Shown piece after piece: positions 48,751 to 58,307 of a stretch of 64,000 nt of DNA. The notes under the pieces were generated by a model. It did not search any database, was not told where the DNA came from, and saw only the letters and a list, made by a program, of their open reading frames with translations. This DNA comes from Streptomyces harbinensis (lineage in GTDB: Bacteria > Actinomycetota > Actinomycetes > Streptomycetales > Streptomycetaceae): NCBI RefSeq assembly GCF_900116145.1, contig NZ_FPAB01000002.1, positions 248,001-312,000 on the forward strand, read 5' to 3'. The number at the start of each line of letters is the position of its first letter. Position 1 is the stretch's first letter. Both the position numbers and the translations under genes were made by a program.

Positions 48751-49563
48751 TCAGAACACCAGCTGGTGGATACCGGCCGCGGCGGCGCCGCCGAGCAGCG
48801 GGCCGACCACCGGCACCCAGGCGTAGGACCAGTCGGAGCCGCCCTTGTTGGGCAGCGGGAGCAGGGCGTGGACGATCCGCGGGCCCAGGTCGCGGGCCGG
48901 GTTGATCGCGTACCCGGTGGGGCCACCGAGGGACAGGCCGATGCCGAGGACGGTGAGCGCCACCAGCAGGCCGCCGATCGCGGTGACCTGGAGGGCGTCG
49001 TTCACGCCGGTGGCCAGGACGACGGAGACCAGGACGAAGGTGCCGAGGATCTCGGTGGCGACGTTCTGCCAGTAGACGCGGATCTCGGGGGCGGTGGAGA
49101 AGATGCCCAGCACAGGCCCCGGCTCGCCGTGTCCCGCGGCGCGGCGCTCGCGGACGGGCTTGGGCTCGTCGAAGGCCCGCACGCCGGGGGTGCGGGAGCC
49201 GCCCTCCTCCTCGCGGTCGGTGAGGTGGGCGATGAAGTGGCCGTAGTACCCGATCCAGACGCCGATGGCGCCGAGCATCGCCCCGGTGAGCTGGCCGAGC
49301 ACATAGACCCAGAACTGGCCCCAGCCACCGTTGACGATCATGATGCCGAGGGTCACCGCGGGGTTGAGGTGCGCCCCGGAGATCTCGGTGGAGACGTAGA
49401 CGCCGGCGAGCACCGCGATGCCCCACCCGAAGGTGATCGCGACCCAGCCGGCGCCGAACGCCTTGGACTTCTTCAGTACGACGCCGGCTACCACGCCGGC
49501 TCCCAGCAGGATCAGTACGGCGGTGCCGAGCACCTCGCCGTAGAAGATTTCGGAGTTGGACAC
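48751..49563 (-). CDS. glpF: Glycerol facilitator (aquaglyceroporin, MIP family)
   Basis: 270 residues from GTG 49563 ([20 protein letters not shown]). Six spans and two half-helices with the NPA motifs [14 protein letters not shown] and [14 protein letters not shown]; the D after the second NPAR is the glycerol-channel mark. Between spans 3 and 4 is a long charged cytoplasmic loop ([20 protein letters not shown]) not usual in GlpF. It lets glycerol in for GlpK. First gene of the operon (gylC). Confidence 0.94.
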   Translation of the reverse strand: MSNSEIFYGEVLGTAVLILLGAGVVAGVVLKKSKAFGAGWVAITFGWGIAVLAGVYVSTEISGAHLNPAVTLGIMIVNGGWGQFWVYVLGQLTGAMLGAIGVWIGYYGHFIAHLTDREEEGGSRTPGVRAFDEPKPVRERRAAGHGEPGPVLGIFSTAPEIRVYWQNVATEILGTFVLVSVVLATGVNDALQVTAIGGLLVALTVLGIGLSLGGPTGYAINPARDLGPRIVHALLPLPNKGGSDWSYAWVPVVGPLLGGAAAAGIHQLVF

Positions 49564-49616
49564 CCGTGACTCCTTCGTCCCATGTCCGGTGGACCAGGTA
49601 GAGAGCTCCGTCCGGT

Positions 49617-49631
49617 GTTCGACATTGTCGA
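49617..49631. promoter_or_regulatory. Candidate GylR operator upstream of glpF
   Basis: GTTCGACATTGTCGA; its reverse complement TCGACAATGTCGAAC differs by one base from a site upstream of gylR at 50547. It lies 54 bases upstream of the glpF start and 91 bases below the gylR stop. Confidence 0.65.
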
Positions 49632-49721
49632 CCACTGACCGCGAGTTTTCTCTTCGGTGAGGCTGCCGTCAAGGGATGTGATGCAAGAAACGGCAGAGAG
49701 CTGACGAATGTCCGTATTGTC

Positions 49722-50486
49722 CTAGAATCTACCTGATCCGAGGTCGCGCGACACGGAGCGGGCGCAGTCCCGCACCGCCGCCACCAGCCGGGGACGGGGC
49801 GCGGAACCCTCCAGCATCCGTTCCACCGCTCCGGTGATCCCCACCGCGCCCACCGGCATCCGGCGCCGGTCCAGGATCGGCGCGGCCACCGACGCCACCC
49901 CGTCCCAGGTCTCGCCCACGTCGGCGGCCCAGCCCCGGGTCCGCACCTCGGCCAGGCCCCGGTCGAAGGCCGCCGGGTCCACCACGGTGGCGTCCGTGAT
50001 CGCGCCCAGCCCGGCCTCCATGGCCTCGTTGTGCGCCACCGGGTCGAAGGCCGCCAGCACCTTGCCCAGCGCCGTGCTGTGCAGCGGCTGCATCGCCCCC
50101 ACCTCCAGCACCTGCCGGGAGTCGTCGGGCCGGAAGACGTGGTGCACGATCAGCACCCCGCGCTGGTGCAGCACCCCGACGTAGGCGCTCTCGCCCGAGG
50201 AGCGGGCCAGGTCGTCCGTCCACACCAGCGCCCTGGCGCGCAGCTCGTGCACGTCCAGATAGCTGTTGCCCAGCCGCAGCAGCTCGGCGCCCAGCTGGTA
50301 CTTGCCCGAGCCCGCGTCCTGCTCGACGAAGCCCTCCTGCTGGAGGGTGCGCAGCAGCCCGTGCGCGGTGCCCTTGGCCAGGCCGATGGACGACGCGATG
50401 TCGGACAGCCCGAGCCGGCGCTCCCCGCCGGCCAGCAGCCGCAGCACCGCCGCGGCCCGCTCCAGTGACTGAATGGTCCGCGCCAT
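49722..50486 (-). CDS. gylR: Glycerol operon repressor GylR (IclR family)
   Basis: 254 residues. IclR helix-turn-helix at ~5-60: TIQSLERAAAVLRLLAGGER, LSDIASSIGLAKGTAHGLLR, TLQQEGFVEQDAGSGKYQLG. Effector domain: SGESAYVGVLHQRGVLIVHH, LEVGAMQPLHSTALGKVLAA, RGWAADVGETWDGVASVAAP, VGAVGITGAVERM. It lies upstream of glpF-glpK-glpD on the same strand, as gylR does in S. coelicolor, where it represses the operon and itself and is relieved by glycerol-3-phosphate. Confidence 0.95.
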   Translation of the reverse strand: MARTIQSLERAAAVLRLLAGGERRLGLSDIASSIGLAKGTAHGLLRTLQQEGFVEQDAGSGKYQLGAELLRLGNSYLDVHELRARALVWTDDLARSSGESAYVGVLHQRGVLIVHHVFRPDDSRQVLEVGAMQPLHSTALGKVLAAFDPVAHNEAMEAGLGAITDATVVDPAAFDRGLAEVRTRGWAADVGETWDGVASVAAPILDRRRMPVGAVGITGAVERMLEGSAPRPRLVAAVRDCARSVSRDLGSGRF

Positions 50487-50546
50487 GGGACCGCCTCCTG
50501 CCGTTCACGCCCTCGGCGGGCCCTGTCGCCCGCCCGCCACCACCAT

Positions 50547-50561
50547 TCGACAATGCCGAAC
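50547..50561. promoter_or_regulatory. Candidate GylR operator upstream of gylR
   Basis: TCGACAATGCCGAAC, one mismatch to the site before glpF. It lies 61 bases upstream of the gylR start, in the 255-bp region shared with the divergent metH. The rest of that region shows no further site I can support. Confidence 0.65.
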
Positions 50562-50741
50562 ACCATCGGGTGATGTCGATAGCCCGGGGAATGTCATGAG
50601 TTTAGTTCCTGCCAAAGGACGCCACCGGCTGTCCACCCACCGGAAGCCCCCCGGGAAACTTCCGGCAGTGCGGATACGCTGAGCGGGTGCCTCCTTCGCG
50701 GAGCGCATAGCCGACAGCCGTCGCACACCAGGAGCACCTCT

Positions 50742-53700
50742 ATGGCCTCGCCCACCCTGCCCCCGCGTACCCAGGCCGACCGCGTCGCCGCACTGCGCGA
50801 AGCGCTCGCCTCCCGCGTCGTCGTCGCCGACGGCGGCATGGGCACCATGCTCCAGGCCCAGGAGCCCTCCCTCGACGACTTCCAGCAGCTGGAGGGCTGC
50901 AATGAGGTCCTGAACGTCACCCGGCCCGACATCGTGCGCTCCGTCCACCAGGAGTACTTCGAAGCCGGGGTGGACTGCGTGGAGACCAACACCTTCGGCG
51001 CCAACCTCGCCGCCCTCGGCGAGTACGACATCCCCGAACGCATCGCCGAACTCTCCGAGGCCGGCGCCCGCGTCGCCCGCGAGACCGCCGACGACTTCGC
51101 CGCCCGCGACGGCCGGCAGCGCTGGGTCCTCGGCTCCATCGGCCCCGGCACCAAACTGCCCACCCTCGGCCACATCCGCTACGCCGACCTGCGCGACGCC
51201 TACCAGCGCAACGCCGAGGGCCTGATCGCCGGCGGCGCCGACGCCCTGCTGGTGGAGACCGCCCAGGACCTGCTCCAGACCAAGGCGGCCGTGCTCGGCG
51301 CCCGCCGCGCGCTGGCCGCCACCGGCGCCACACTGCCCGTCCTCGTCCAGGTCACCGTCGAGACCACCGGCACCATGCTCCTCGGCTCCGAGATCGGCGC
51401 CGCCCTCACCGCCCTGGAACCCCTGGGCATCGACATGATCGGCCTCAACTGCGCCACCGGCCCGGCCGAGATGAGCGAACACCTGCGCTACCTCTCCCGG
51501 CACTCCACCGTCCCCGTCTCCTGCATGCCCAACGCCGGGCTGCCCGTCCTCGGCAAGGACGGCGCCCACTACCCGCTGGGCCCCGCAGAGCTCGCCGACG
51601 CCCACGAGACCTTCATCGGCGAATTCGGCCTCTCCCTCATCGGCGGCTGCTGCGGCACCACCCCCGAGCACCTGCGGCAGGTCGTGGAACGGGTCCGCGG
51701 CCTGACCCCCACCCCCCGCGACCCGCGGCCCGAACCCGGCGCCGCCTCCCTCTACCAGACCGTGCCCTTCCGCCAGGACGCCTCCTACCTGGCCATCGGC
51801 GAGCGCACCAACGCCAACGGCTCCAAGAAGTTCCGCGAGGCCATGCTGGAGGGCCGCTGGGAGGACTGCGTCGAACTCGCCCGCGAACAGATCCGCGAGG
51901 GCGCCCACCTGCTCGACCTGTGCGTCGACTACGTCGGCCGGGACGGCGCCGCCGACATGTCCGAACTCGCCGGCCGGCTCGCCACCGCCTCCACCCTGCC
52001 CATCGTCCTGGACTCCACCGAGCCCGCCGTCCTGGAAGCCGGGCTGGAACGCCTCGGCGGGCGGGCCGTCATCAACTCGGTGAACTACGAGGACGGCGAC
52101 GGCCCCGACTCCCGGTTCGCCAAGGTCACCCGGATGGCCGTCGAACACGGCGCCGCCCTGATGGCCCTCACCATCGACGAGAGCGGCCAGGCCCGCACCC
52201 CCGAGCACAAGGTCGCCATCGCGGAGCGGATCATCGCCGACCTCACCGGCAACTGGGGCGTGGCCGAGTCCGACATCATCATCGACTGCCTCACCTTCAC
52301 CATCTGCACCGGCCAGGAGGAATCCCGCCGGGACGGCATCCACACCATCGAGGCCATCCGGGAACTCAAGAAGCGCCACCCGGCGGTCCAGACCACCCTC
52401 GGCCTGTCCAACATCTCCTTCGGCCTCAACCCGGCCGCCCGGCTCGTCCTCAACTCCGTCTTCCTCGACGAGTGCGTCAAGGCGGGCCTGGACTCCGCCA
52501 TCGTGCACGCCGCCAAGATCCTGCCCATCGCCCGCATCGACGAGGAACAGGTGCAGGTCGCCCTCGACCTCATCCACGACCGGCGCGCCGAGGGCTACGA
52601 CCCGCTCCAGCGCTTCCTCGAACTCTTCGAGGGCGTGGACGCCAAGTCCATGCGGGCCGGCAAGACCGAGGAACTGCTCTCCCTGCCCCTGGAGGAGCGG
52701 CTGCGCCGGCGCATCGTCGACGGCGAGCGCAAGGGCCTGGAAGCCGATCTGGACGAGGCGCTCACCACCCGCCCCGCCCTGGACATCGTCAACGACACCC
52801 TGCTCGCCGGGATGAAGACCGTCGGCGAACTCTTCGGCTCCGGACAGATGCAGCTGCCGTTCGTGCTCCAGTCCGCCGAGGTCATGAAGACCGCCGTCGC
52901 CCACCTCGAACCGCACATGGAGAAGTCCGGCGACGAGGGCAAGGGCACCATCGTGCTGGCCACCGTCCGCGGCGACGTCCACGACATCGGCAAGAACCTC
53001 GTCGACATCATCCTGTCCAACAACGGCTACAACGTCGTCAACCTCGGCATCAAACAGCCGGTCACCGCCATCCTGGACGCCGCTCAGGAACACCGTGCCG
53101 ACGTCATCGGCATGTCGGGACTGCTGGTCAAATCCACGGTGATCATGAAGGAGAACCTGGAGGAGCTGAACCAGCGCGGCATGGCCGCCGACTATCCCGT
53201 CATCCTCGGCGGCGCCGCCCTCACCCGCGCCTACGTCGAACAGGACCTCCACGAGATCTACCAGGGCGAGGTCCGCTACGCCCGCGACGCCTTCGAGGGC
53301 CTGCGGCTGATGGACGCCCTGATCGCCGTCAAGCGCGGCGTGCCCGGCGCCACCCTCCCCGAACTCAAGAAGCGCCGGGTGGCCGCCCGCCCCGCCGCCG
53401 CCCTCCCGGAGGAGGACCGCGACGCGCCGGTGGCCCGCTCCGCCACCGCCACCGACGTGCCCCTGCCCACCGCGCCCTTCATGGGCACCCGGGTCATCAA
53501 GGGCATCCCGCTCAAGGACTACGCCGCCTGGCTGGACGAGGACGCGCTGTTCAAGGGCCAGTGGGGCCTCAAGGGCAGCCGCGGCGCCGAGGGACCCGAC
53601 TACGAGGAACTGCTGGAGACCGAGGGCCGGCCCCGGCTGCGCGGCTGGCTGGACCGGCTGCACACCGAGAACCTGCTGGAGGCGGCCGTCGTCTACGGCT

Positions 53701-54257
53701 ACTTCCCCTGCCACGCCGAGGGCCAGGACCTGGTGATCCTGGACGAGGACGGCAAGGAACGCACCCGGTTCACCTTCCCCCGCCAGCGGCGCGGCCGGCG
53801 CCTGTGCCTGGCCGACTTCTTCCGCCCCGCCGAGAGCGGCGAGACCGACGTGGTCGCCCTCCAGGCCGTCACCGTCGGCTCCCGGGTCTCCGGCGCCACC
53901 GCCGAACTCTTCGCCGCCGACGCCTACCGCGACTACCTGGAACTGCACGGGCTCTCCGTCCAGCTCGCCGAGGCACTCGCCGAGTTCTGGCACGCCCGGG
54001 TGCGCGCCGAACTGGGCATCGGCGGCGCCGACCCCGCCACCCTCGGCGGCATGTTCCGCACCGAGTACCAGGGCTGCCGGTACTCCCTGGGCTACCCGGC
54101 CTGCCCCGACCTGGAGGACCGCGCCAAGATCGCCGACCTGCTCCGGCCCGAGCGCATCGGCGTCACCCTCTCGGAGGAGTTCCAGCTCCACCCCGAACAG
54201 TCCACCGACGCGATCATCCTGCACCACCCCGAAGCCAACTACTTCAACGCCCGCTGA
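50742..54257 (+). CDS. metH: Cobalamin-dependent methionine synthase
   Basis: 1171 residues. Transfers methyl from 5-methyl-THF to homocysteine via B12. Domains in order: homocysteine domain ~15-330 with zinc Cys in GLNCATGPAEM (~235) and GGCCGTTPEHLRQ (~302); folate domain ~345-620 with YLAIGERTNANGSKKFREAM; cobalamin cap ~650-735 and B12 domain with axial His in RGDVHDIGKNLVDIILSNNG (~747), GMSGLLVKST, GGAALTR; AdoMet reactivation domain ~900-1171 ending SLGYPACPDLEDRAKIADLL. All four modules are intact. No cobalamin riboswitch signature seen in its leader. Confidence 0.97.
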   Translation: MASPTLPPRTQADRVAALREALASRVVVADGGMGTMLQAQEPSLDDFQQLEGCNEVLNVTRPDIVRSVHQEYFEAGVDCVETNTFGANLAALGEYDIPERIAELSEAGARVARETADDFAARDGRQRWVLGSIGPGTKLPTLGHIRYADLRDAYQRNAEGLIAGGADALLVETAQDLLQTKAAVLGARRALAATGATLPVLVQVTVETTGTMLLGSEIGAALTALEPLGIDMIGLNCATGPAEMSEHLRYLSRHSTVPVSCMPNAGLPVLGKDGAHYPLGPAELADAHETFIGEFGLSLIGGCCGTTPEHLRQVVERVRGLTPTPRDPRPEPGAASLYQTVPFRQDASYLAIGERTNANGSKKFREAMLEGRWEDCVELAREQIREGAHLLDLCVDYVGRDGAADMSELAGRLATASTLPIVLDSTEPAVLEAGLERLGGRAVINSVNYEDGDGPDSRFAKVTRMAVEHGAALMALTIDESGQARTPEHKVAIAERIIADLTGNWGVAESDIIIDCLTFTICTGQEESRRDGIHTIEAIRELKKRHPAVQTTLGLSNISFGLNPAARLVLNSVFLDECVKAGLDSAIVHAAKILPIARIDEEQVQVALDLIHDRRAEGYDPLQRFLELFEGVDAKSMRAGKTEELLSLPLEERLRRRIVDGERKGLEADLDEALTTRPALDIVNDTLLAGMKTVGELFGSGQMQLPFVLQSAEVMKTAVAHLEPHMEKSGDEGKGTIVLATVRGDVHDIGKNLVDIILSNNGYNVVNLGIKQPVTAILDAAQEHRADVIGMSGLLVKSTVIMKENLEELNQRGMAADYPVILGGAALTRAYVEQDLHEIYQGEVRYARDAFEGLRLMDALIAVKRGVPGATLPELKKRRVAARPAAALPEEDRDAPVARSATATDVPLPTAPFMGTRVIKGIPLKDYAAWLDEDALFKGQWGLKGSRGAEGPDYEELLETEGRPRLRGWLDRLHTENLLEAAVVYGYFPCHAEGQDLVILDEDGKERTRFTFPRQRRGRRLCLADFFRPAESGETDVVALQAVTVGSRVSGATAELFAADAYRDYLELHGLSVQLAEALAEFWHARVRAELGIGGADPATLGGMFRTEYQGCRYSLGYPACPDLEDRAKIADLLRPERIGVTLSEEFQLHPEQSTDAIILHHPEANYFNAR

Positions 54258-54400
54258 CCCCGATATCCCTCGAACGGGTGACCCCCGGGGCGGCCGGCCC
54301 CGTACCCCCGTAGACTGATCTGTCCGGTACGCGGCCGGTCGTCCCTCTCCGAGGCCGGAGGGGTGATGACCGGCCGTCCTGCTCCCAGGAGGGATCACGG

Positions 54401-55129
54401 ATGACCAGTTCCCCGCCCGTCATCGACACCGCCGCCGCCCCCAGCCCGCTGCCGCAGGCCGTGCTGCTGGACATGGACGGCACCCTGGTGGACACCGAGG
54501 GATTCTGGTGGGACGCGGAGGTCGAGGTCTTCGCCGGCCTGGGCCACACCCTCCCCGAGGAGTACCGCGCGGTCGTGGTGGGCGGGCCGATGACCCGCAG
54601 CGCCGGCTTCCTCATCGAGGCCACCGGCGCCGACATCACCCTGGACGAGGCCCGCGACGCGCTCAACGCCGCCTTTCTGCGCCGCCTCGACCGGGGCGTC
54701 GCCCTGATGCCGGGCGCCCACCGGCTGCTCACCGACCTCGCCGCCCACCGGGTGCCCACCGCGCTGGTCTCCGCCTCGCACCGCACCGTCATCGACCGGA
54801 TGCTGCACTCCATCGGCGCCCACCACTTCGCGCTGACCGTCGCGGGCGACGAGCTGACCCGCACCAAGCCGCACCCCGACCCGTACCTCACCGCCGCGGC
54901 CGGCCTCGGCGCCGACCCCGCGCGCTGTGTGGCCGTCGAGGACACCCTCACCGGCGTCGCCTCGGCCGAGGCCGCCGGCTGCCAGGTCGTCGCCGTCCCC
55001 TCGGTGGCACCCGTACCGCCCGCCCCCGGCCGCACGGTGGTCACCTCGCTGGAGGAGATCAGCGTCCCCTTCCTGCGCGCCCTCCAGCACGCCACCGCCC
55101 CCCGCACGGCGGACGTCGTGCAGGGCTAG
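54401..55129 (+). CDS. HAD-superfamily hydrolase (phosphoglycolate phosphatase-like)
   Basis: 242 residues from ATG 54401 with AGGAGGG upstream. Nucleophile Asp in VLLDMDGTLVDTEGFWWDAE (~24), a helical cap, Ser in ALVSASHRTVIDRML, Lys in LTRTKPHPDPYLTAAAGLGA and VAVEDTLTGVASAEAAGCQV. All four HAD motifs present, with type I cap. Phosphatase on an unknown small molecule. Conserved beside metH. Ends nine bases before the convergent response regulator. Confidence 0.93.
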   Translation: MTSSPPVIDTAAAPSPLPQAVLLDMDGTLVDTEGFWWDAEVEVFAGLGHTLPEEYRAVVVGGPMTRSAGFLIEATGADITLDEARDALNAAFLRRLDRGVALMPGAHRLLTDLAAHRVPTALVSASHRTVIDRMLHSIGAHHFALTVAGDELTRTKPHPDPYLTAAAGLGADPARCVAVEDTLTGVASAEAAGCQVVAVPSVAPVPPAPGRTVVTSLEEISVPFLRALQHATAPRTADVVQG

Positions 55130-55137
55130 TCCGGGCG

Positions 55138-55809
55138 CTAGTTCCCCGGGCGCACCAGGCCGCTCTCGTACGCGTACACCGCCGCCTGCACCCGGTCGCG
55201 CAGCTGGAGCTTGGTGAGCACATGGCCCACATGGGTCTTCACCGTGGTCTCGCTGACGAAGAGATCCGCCGCGATCTCCGCGTTGGACAGCCCCCGGGCC
55301 ACCAGCTTCAGCACCTCGACCTCACGCTCGGTGAGCGTGTGCAGGGCGTCGGGCACCCCGGCGTCCTCGCCCGAGGGCAGCTTGCCCGCGTACTTGTCGA
55401 GCAGCCGCCGGGTCACGCTCGGCGCCAGCGTCGCCTCGCCCGCCGCGACAACCCGGATGGCCTGCACCAGCTCGGCCGCCGGGGCGTCCTTCAGCAGAAA
55501 GCCGCTGGCCCCCGCCCGCAGCGCCTCGATCACGTACTCGTCCAGATCGAAGGTGGTCAGCACCAGCACCTTGGCCGGGCCGTCCCGCTGCGGCCCGGTG
55601 ATCCGGCGGGTGGCCTCCACCCCGTCCATCCGCGGCATCCGGATGTCCATCAGCACCACATCGGGCAGCAGCGCCCGCACCTGGTCCAGGGCCTGGAGTC
55701 CGTCACCGGCCTCGCCGACCACGGCCACATCGCGCTCGGCCTCCAGGATCATCCGGAATCCGGTACGCAGCAGCGGCTGGTCGTCGACCAGCAGAACGCG
55801 GATGGGCAT
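55138..55809 (-). CDS. NarL/FixJ-type response regulator, orphan in this window
   Basis: 223 residues. Receiver ~1-120: VLLVDDQPLLRTGFRMILEA, phospho-acceptor Asp55 in DVVLMDIRMPRMDGVEATRR, Thr in VLVLTTFDLDEYVIEALRAG, Lys in ASGFLLKDAPAAEL. LuxR helix-turn-helix ~155-215: LTEREVEVLKLVARGLSNAE, IAADLFVSETTVKTHVGHVL. No histidine kinase gene adjoins it, so its partner lies elsewhere. Confidence 0.95.
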   Translation of the reverse strand: MPIRVLLVDDQPLLRTGFRMILEAERDVAVVGEAGDGLQALDQVRALLPDVVLMDIRMPRMDGVEATRRITGPQRDGPAKVLVLTTFDLDEYVIEALRAGASGFLLKDAPAAELVQAIRVVAAGEATLAPSVTRRLLDKYAGKLPSGEDAGVPDALHTLTEREVEVLKLVARGLSNAEIAADLFVSETTVKTHVGHVLTKLQLRDRVQAAVYAYESGLVRPGN

Positions 55810-55867
55810 GAACCAACCCCTCGATCAGACGGCAGGCGCGCACCATTCTCGCCCACGGCCGCCCGGC

Positions 55868-56911
55868 TCAGCCCGCCGGGAGGTCGCCGCCCGCACCGCC
55901 CGCGCCGGCTCCGCCGCCCCCGTCGCGCTCACCTGCCGCTCCGTCCGCTCCGTCCGCTCCGCCGGTGTCCGCGGTCGCGTCCGCTCCCTCGGCTCCCGCC
56001 GCCCCGTCCGTGTCCGTGTCCCGGTCCTCGCCGGTCCGCTGCCCCGGCATCTCCAGCGGCAGCGCCGGCTGGATCGTCAGCGGGTACGGCGGGGGAGTGC
56101 CCCCGAACTCCGGGCAGTGCGCCTGATGGTCGCACCAGCCGCACAGCCGCCCCGGCTTCGGCCGCCAGTCCCCGGTCTCCGTGGCCCGCCGGATCGCCTC
56201 CCACAGCGCCAGCAGCTTCCGCTCCACGGCCAGCAGCTCGCTCTCCTGCGGATCCAGCGTCAGCACATCGCCGCTGCCCAGATAGACCAGCTGGAGCCGC
56301 TTGGGCACCTCGCCGCGCAGCCGCCACAGCACCAGCGCGTAGAACTTCATCTGGAACAGCGCGTCCCCCGCGTACTCCGGCCGCGGCGCCTTCCCCGTCT
56401 TGTAATCGACGATCCGCACCTCGCCCGTCGGCGCGATGTCCACCCGGTCGATCACCCCGCGCAGCCGCAGCCCCGACTCCAGCTTGGTCTCCACCCACAG
56501 CTCGCGCTCGGCCGGCTGGAGCCGCGTCGGGTCCTCCAGCGAGAACCACCGCTCCACCAGCTCCTCGGCCTCCGTCAGCCAGCGCGCCAGCCGCTCGGCG
56601 TCCAGCGCCCCCGGCTGTGCCCCCTCCGACTCGTCCGGGAAGAGCTGGGCGAGCTCCGGGCGTTTCTTCAGCAGCCGCTCCCACTCCCGCACCACCATCG
56701 ACCGCGCCCTGGGCACACTGCGCTGCCCGGCGGGCGCGTCGAACACCCGCTCAAGGACGGCGTGCACCACCGTCCCCCTGGTGGCCGCCGCGCTCGGCGC
56801 CTCCGGCAGTTTGTCGATCACCCGGAAGCGGTAGAGCAGGGGGCACTGCATGAAGTCGGCGGCCCGGGACGGGGACAGGGAGGCGGTACGCGCGGTGGCT
56901 GACGCTTGCAT
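55868..56911 (-). CDS. RecB-family exonuclease (PD-(D/E)XK, Fe-S, AddB-C-like)
   Basis: 347 residues from ATG 56911. SLSPSRAADFMQCPLLYRFR has the first Cys; RGTVVHAVLERVFDAPAG, LRLRGVIDRVDIAPTGEVRI, VDYKTGKAPRPEYAGDALFQ (catalytic Asp, Lys), QMKFYALVLWRLRGEVPKRL, and the C-terminal Cys triad in LCGWCDHQAHCPEFGG complete an iron-sulfur nuclease. A ~55-residue Gly/Asp/Ala-rich tail follows. Likely DNA repair. Divergent from the M50 protease. Confidence 0.93.
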   Translation of the reverse strand: MQASATARTASLSPSRAADFMQCPLLYRFRVIDKLPEAPSAAATRGTVVHAVLERVFDAPAGQRSVPRARSMVVREWERLLKKRPELAQLFPDESEGAQPGALDAERLARWLTEAEELVERWFSLEDPTRLQPAERELWVETKLESGLRLRGVIDRVDIAPTGEVRIVDYKTGKAPRPEYAGDALFQMKFYALVLWRLRGEVPKRLQLVYLGSGDVLTLDPQESELLAVERKLLALWEAIRRATETGDWRPKPGRLCGWCDHQAHCPEFGGTPPPYPLTIQPALPLEMPGQRTGEDRDTDTDGAAGAEGADATADTGGADGADGAAGERDGGGGAGAGGAGGDLPAG

Positions 56912-57006
56912 GTCCGGAACCCTACGGGGCGTCACTGACAGCGGGGCGCTTACCATCGTCTTCATACCACCTCGTCACCCGAGGTCACACCCAGCAAGGG
57001 GAACTG

Positions 57007-58248
57007 GTGCCAGACTCCGACAGCGACCGGACAGCGCCCGGCAGCCCGGCCGGCCAGGAGAACGCCGGCGACGGACCGGGAACCCGCAAGGAAGCCGGCG
57101 GCGGCCTGCTCATGGGACGCGTCTTCGGCGTGCCCATCTACGTCGCCCCCAGCTGGTTCCTGGTCGCGGCCCTGATCACCTGGTTCTTCGGCAACCAGCT
57201 CGACCGGGTGCTGCCCGAACTCGGCGCCGGCCGCTACCTCGTCTCGCTGTTCTTCGCGGTGGCCTTCTACGCCTCCGTCCTCGTCCACGAACTGGCCCAC
57301 ACCTACGCGGCGATCCGCTTCGACCTGCCGGTGCGCCGCATCCAGCTCCAGTTCTTCGGCGGCGTCTCCGAGATCGAGAAGGAATCCCAGACCCCCGGCC
57401 GCGAGTTCGTGCTCGCCGGCGTCGGCCCGCTGCTCTCCCTCGTGCTCGGCGGCATCTTCTGGGCCGGCATGCTCACCGTGGAGCGCGGCACCGTCCCCGG
57501 CGTCCTGCTCGCCGGGCTGATGCTCTCCAACGTCATCGTCGCCGCCTTCAACCTGCTCCCCGGACTCCCGCTGGACGGCGGCCGGATGCTGCGCGCCGTG
57601 GTCTGGCGGATCAGCGGCAACCCCATGACCGGCACCGTCGCCGCCGCCTGGACCGGCCGGGTGCTCGCCGTCGTGGTCCTCATCGGCTTCCCGCTCGCCA
57701 CCCATCTGACCGGCGTCACCGAGCGCGACTCGTACACCGGGATCAACTCCCTCACCGACGCCCTGCTGGCCGCCATCCTCGCCGCCATCATCTGGACCGG
57801 CGCCGGCAACAGCCTCAAGATGGCCCGGCTGCGCGAACGGCTGCCCGCCCTCAACGCCCGCACCCTCACCCGCCGGGCCGTCCCGGTCACCGCCGCCACC
57901 CCGCTCTCCGAGGCGCTGCGCCGCGCGAACGACGCCGGGGCCCGCGCCCTGGTGGTCGTCGACGGACAGGGCGCCCCGCACGCCCTGGTCCGCGAGGCCG
58001 GTATCGCCTCCGTCCCCGAACACCGCCGCCCCTGGGTGGCCGTCTCCACCCTCGCCCAGGACATCGAGGACGGCATGCGGGTGCCCGCCGACCTCACCGG
58101 CGAGGCCCTGCTCGACCATCTGCGGGCCACCCCCGCCACCGAGTACCTGGTCGTCGAGGAGAACGACGAGATCTACGGAGTCCTGTCCACCACCGACGTC
58201 GAACGCGCCTTCGTGGACGCCATGACCGGGCCCGCCGCCCGCCGCTGA
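57007..58248 (+). CDS. Site-2 protease-type M50 metalloprotease with CBS domains
   Basis: 413 residues from GTG 57007. A charged cytoplasmic N-terminus, then ~6 spans. Zinc ligands in ASVLVHELAHTYAAIRFDLP (HExxH form HELAH, ~94) and Asp in AAFNLLPGLPLDGGRMLRAV (~190). PVTAATPLSEALRRANDAGA to VLSTTDVERAF is a CBS pair (~298-405). Intramembrane cleavage of an unknown protein, perhaps sensing nucleotide. Conserved upstream of trmI. Confidence 0.93.
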   Translation: MPDSDSDRTAPGSPAGQENAGDGPGTRKEAGGGLLMGRVFGVPIYVAPSWFLVAALITWFFGNQLDRVLPELGAGRYLVSLFFAVAFYASVLVHELAHTYAAIRFDLPVRRIQLQFFGGVSEIEKESQTPGREFVLAGVGPLLSLVLGGIFWAGMLTVERGTVPGVLLAGLMLSNVIVAAFNLLPGLPLDGGRMLRAVVWRISGNPMTGTVAAAWTGRVLAVVVLIGFPLATHLTGVTERDSYTGINSLTDALLAAILAAIIWTGAGNSLKMARLRERLPALNARTLTRRAVPVTAATPLSEALRRANDAGARALVVVDGQGAPHALVREAGIASVPEHRRPWVAVSTLAQDIEDGMRVPADLTGEALLDHLRATPATEYLVVEENDEIYGVLSTTDVERAFVDAMTGPAARR

Positions 58249-58307
58249 CCACCGCCCGCGCCTCCCCGCGCACGGAAGCGGCCGCGCCCTGCACTAGGCT
58301 GGCCCCC

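Noticed and set aside
44754..48905. A 1383-codon open frame on the plus strand across PAC2, glpD and glpK
   Set aside because: It is antisense to well-identified genes and is the usual mirror of high third-position GC; its residues are Gly/Val/Asp/Arg-rich with no domain.
50567..50741. Possible cobalamin riboswitch before metH
   Set aside because: I looked for the B12-box and stem pattern in the leader and saw neither.
50505..54398. A 1297-codon minus-strand frame opposite metH
   Set aside because: Same GC mirror effect; metH is intact on the other strand.
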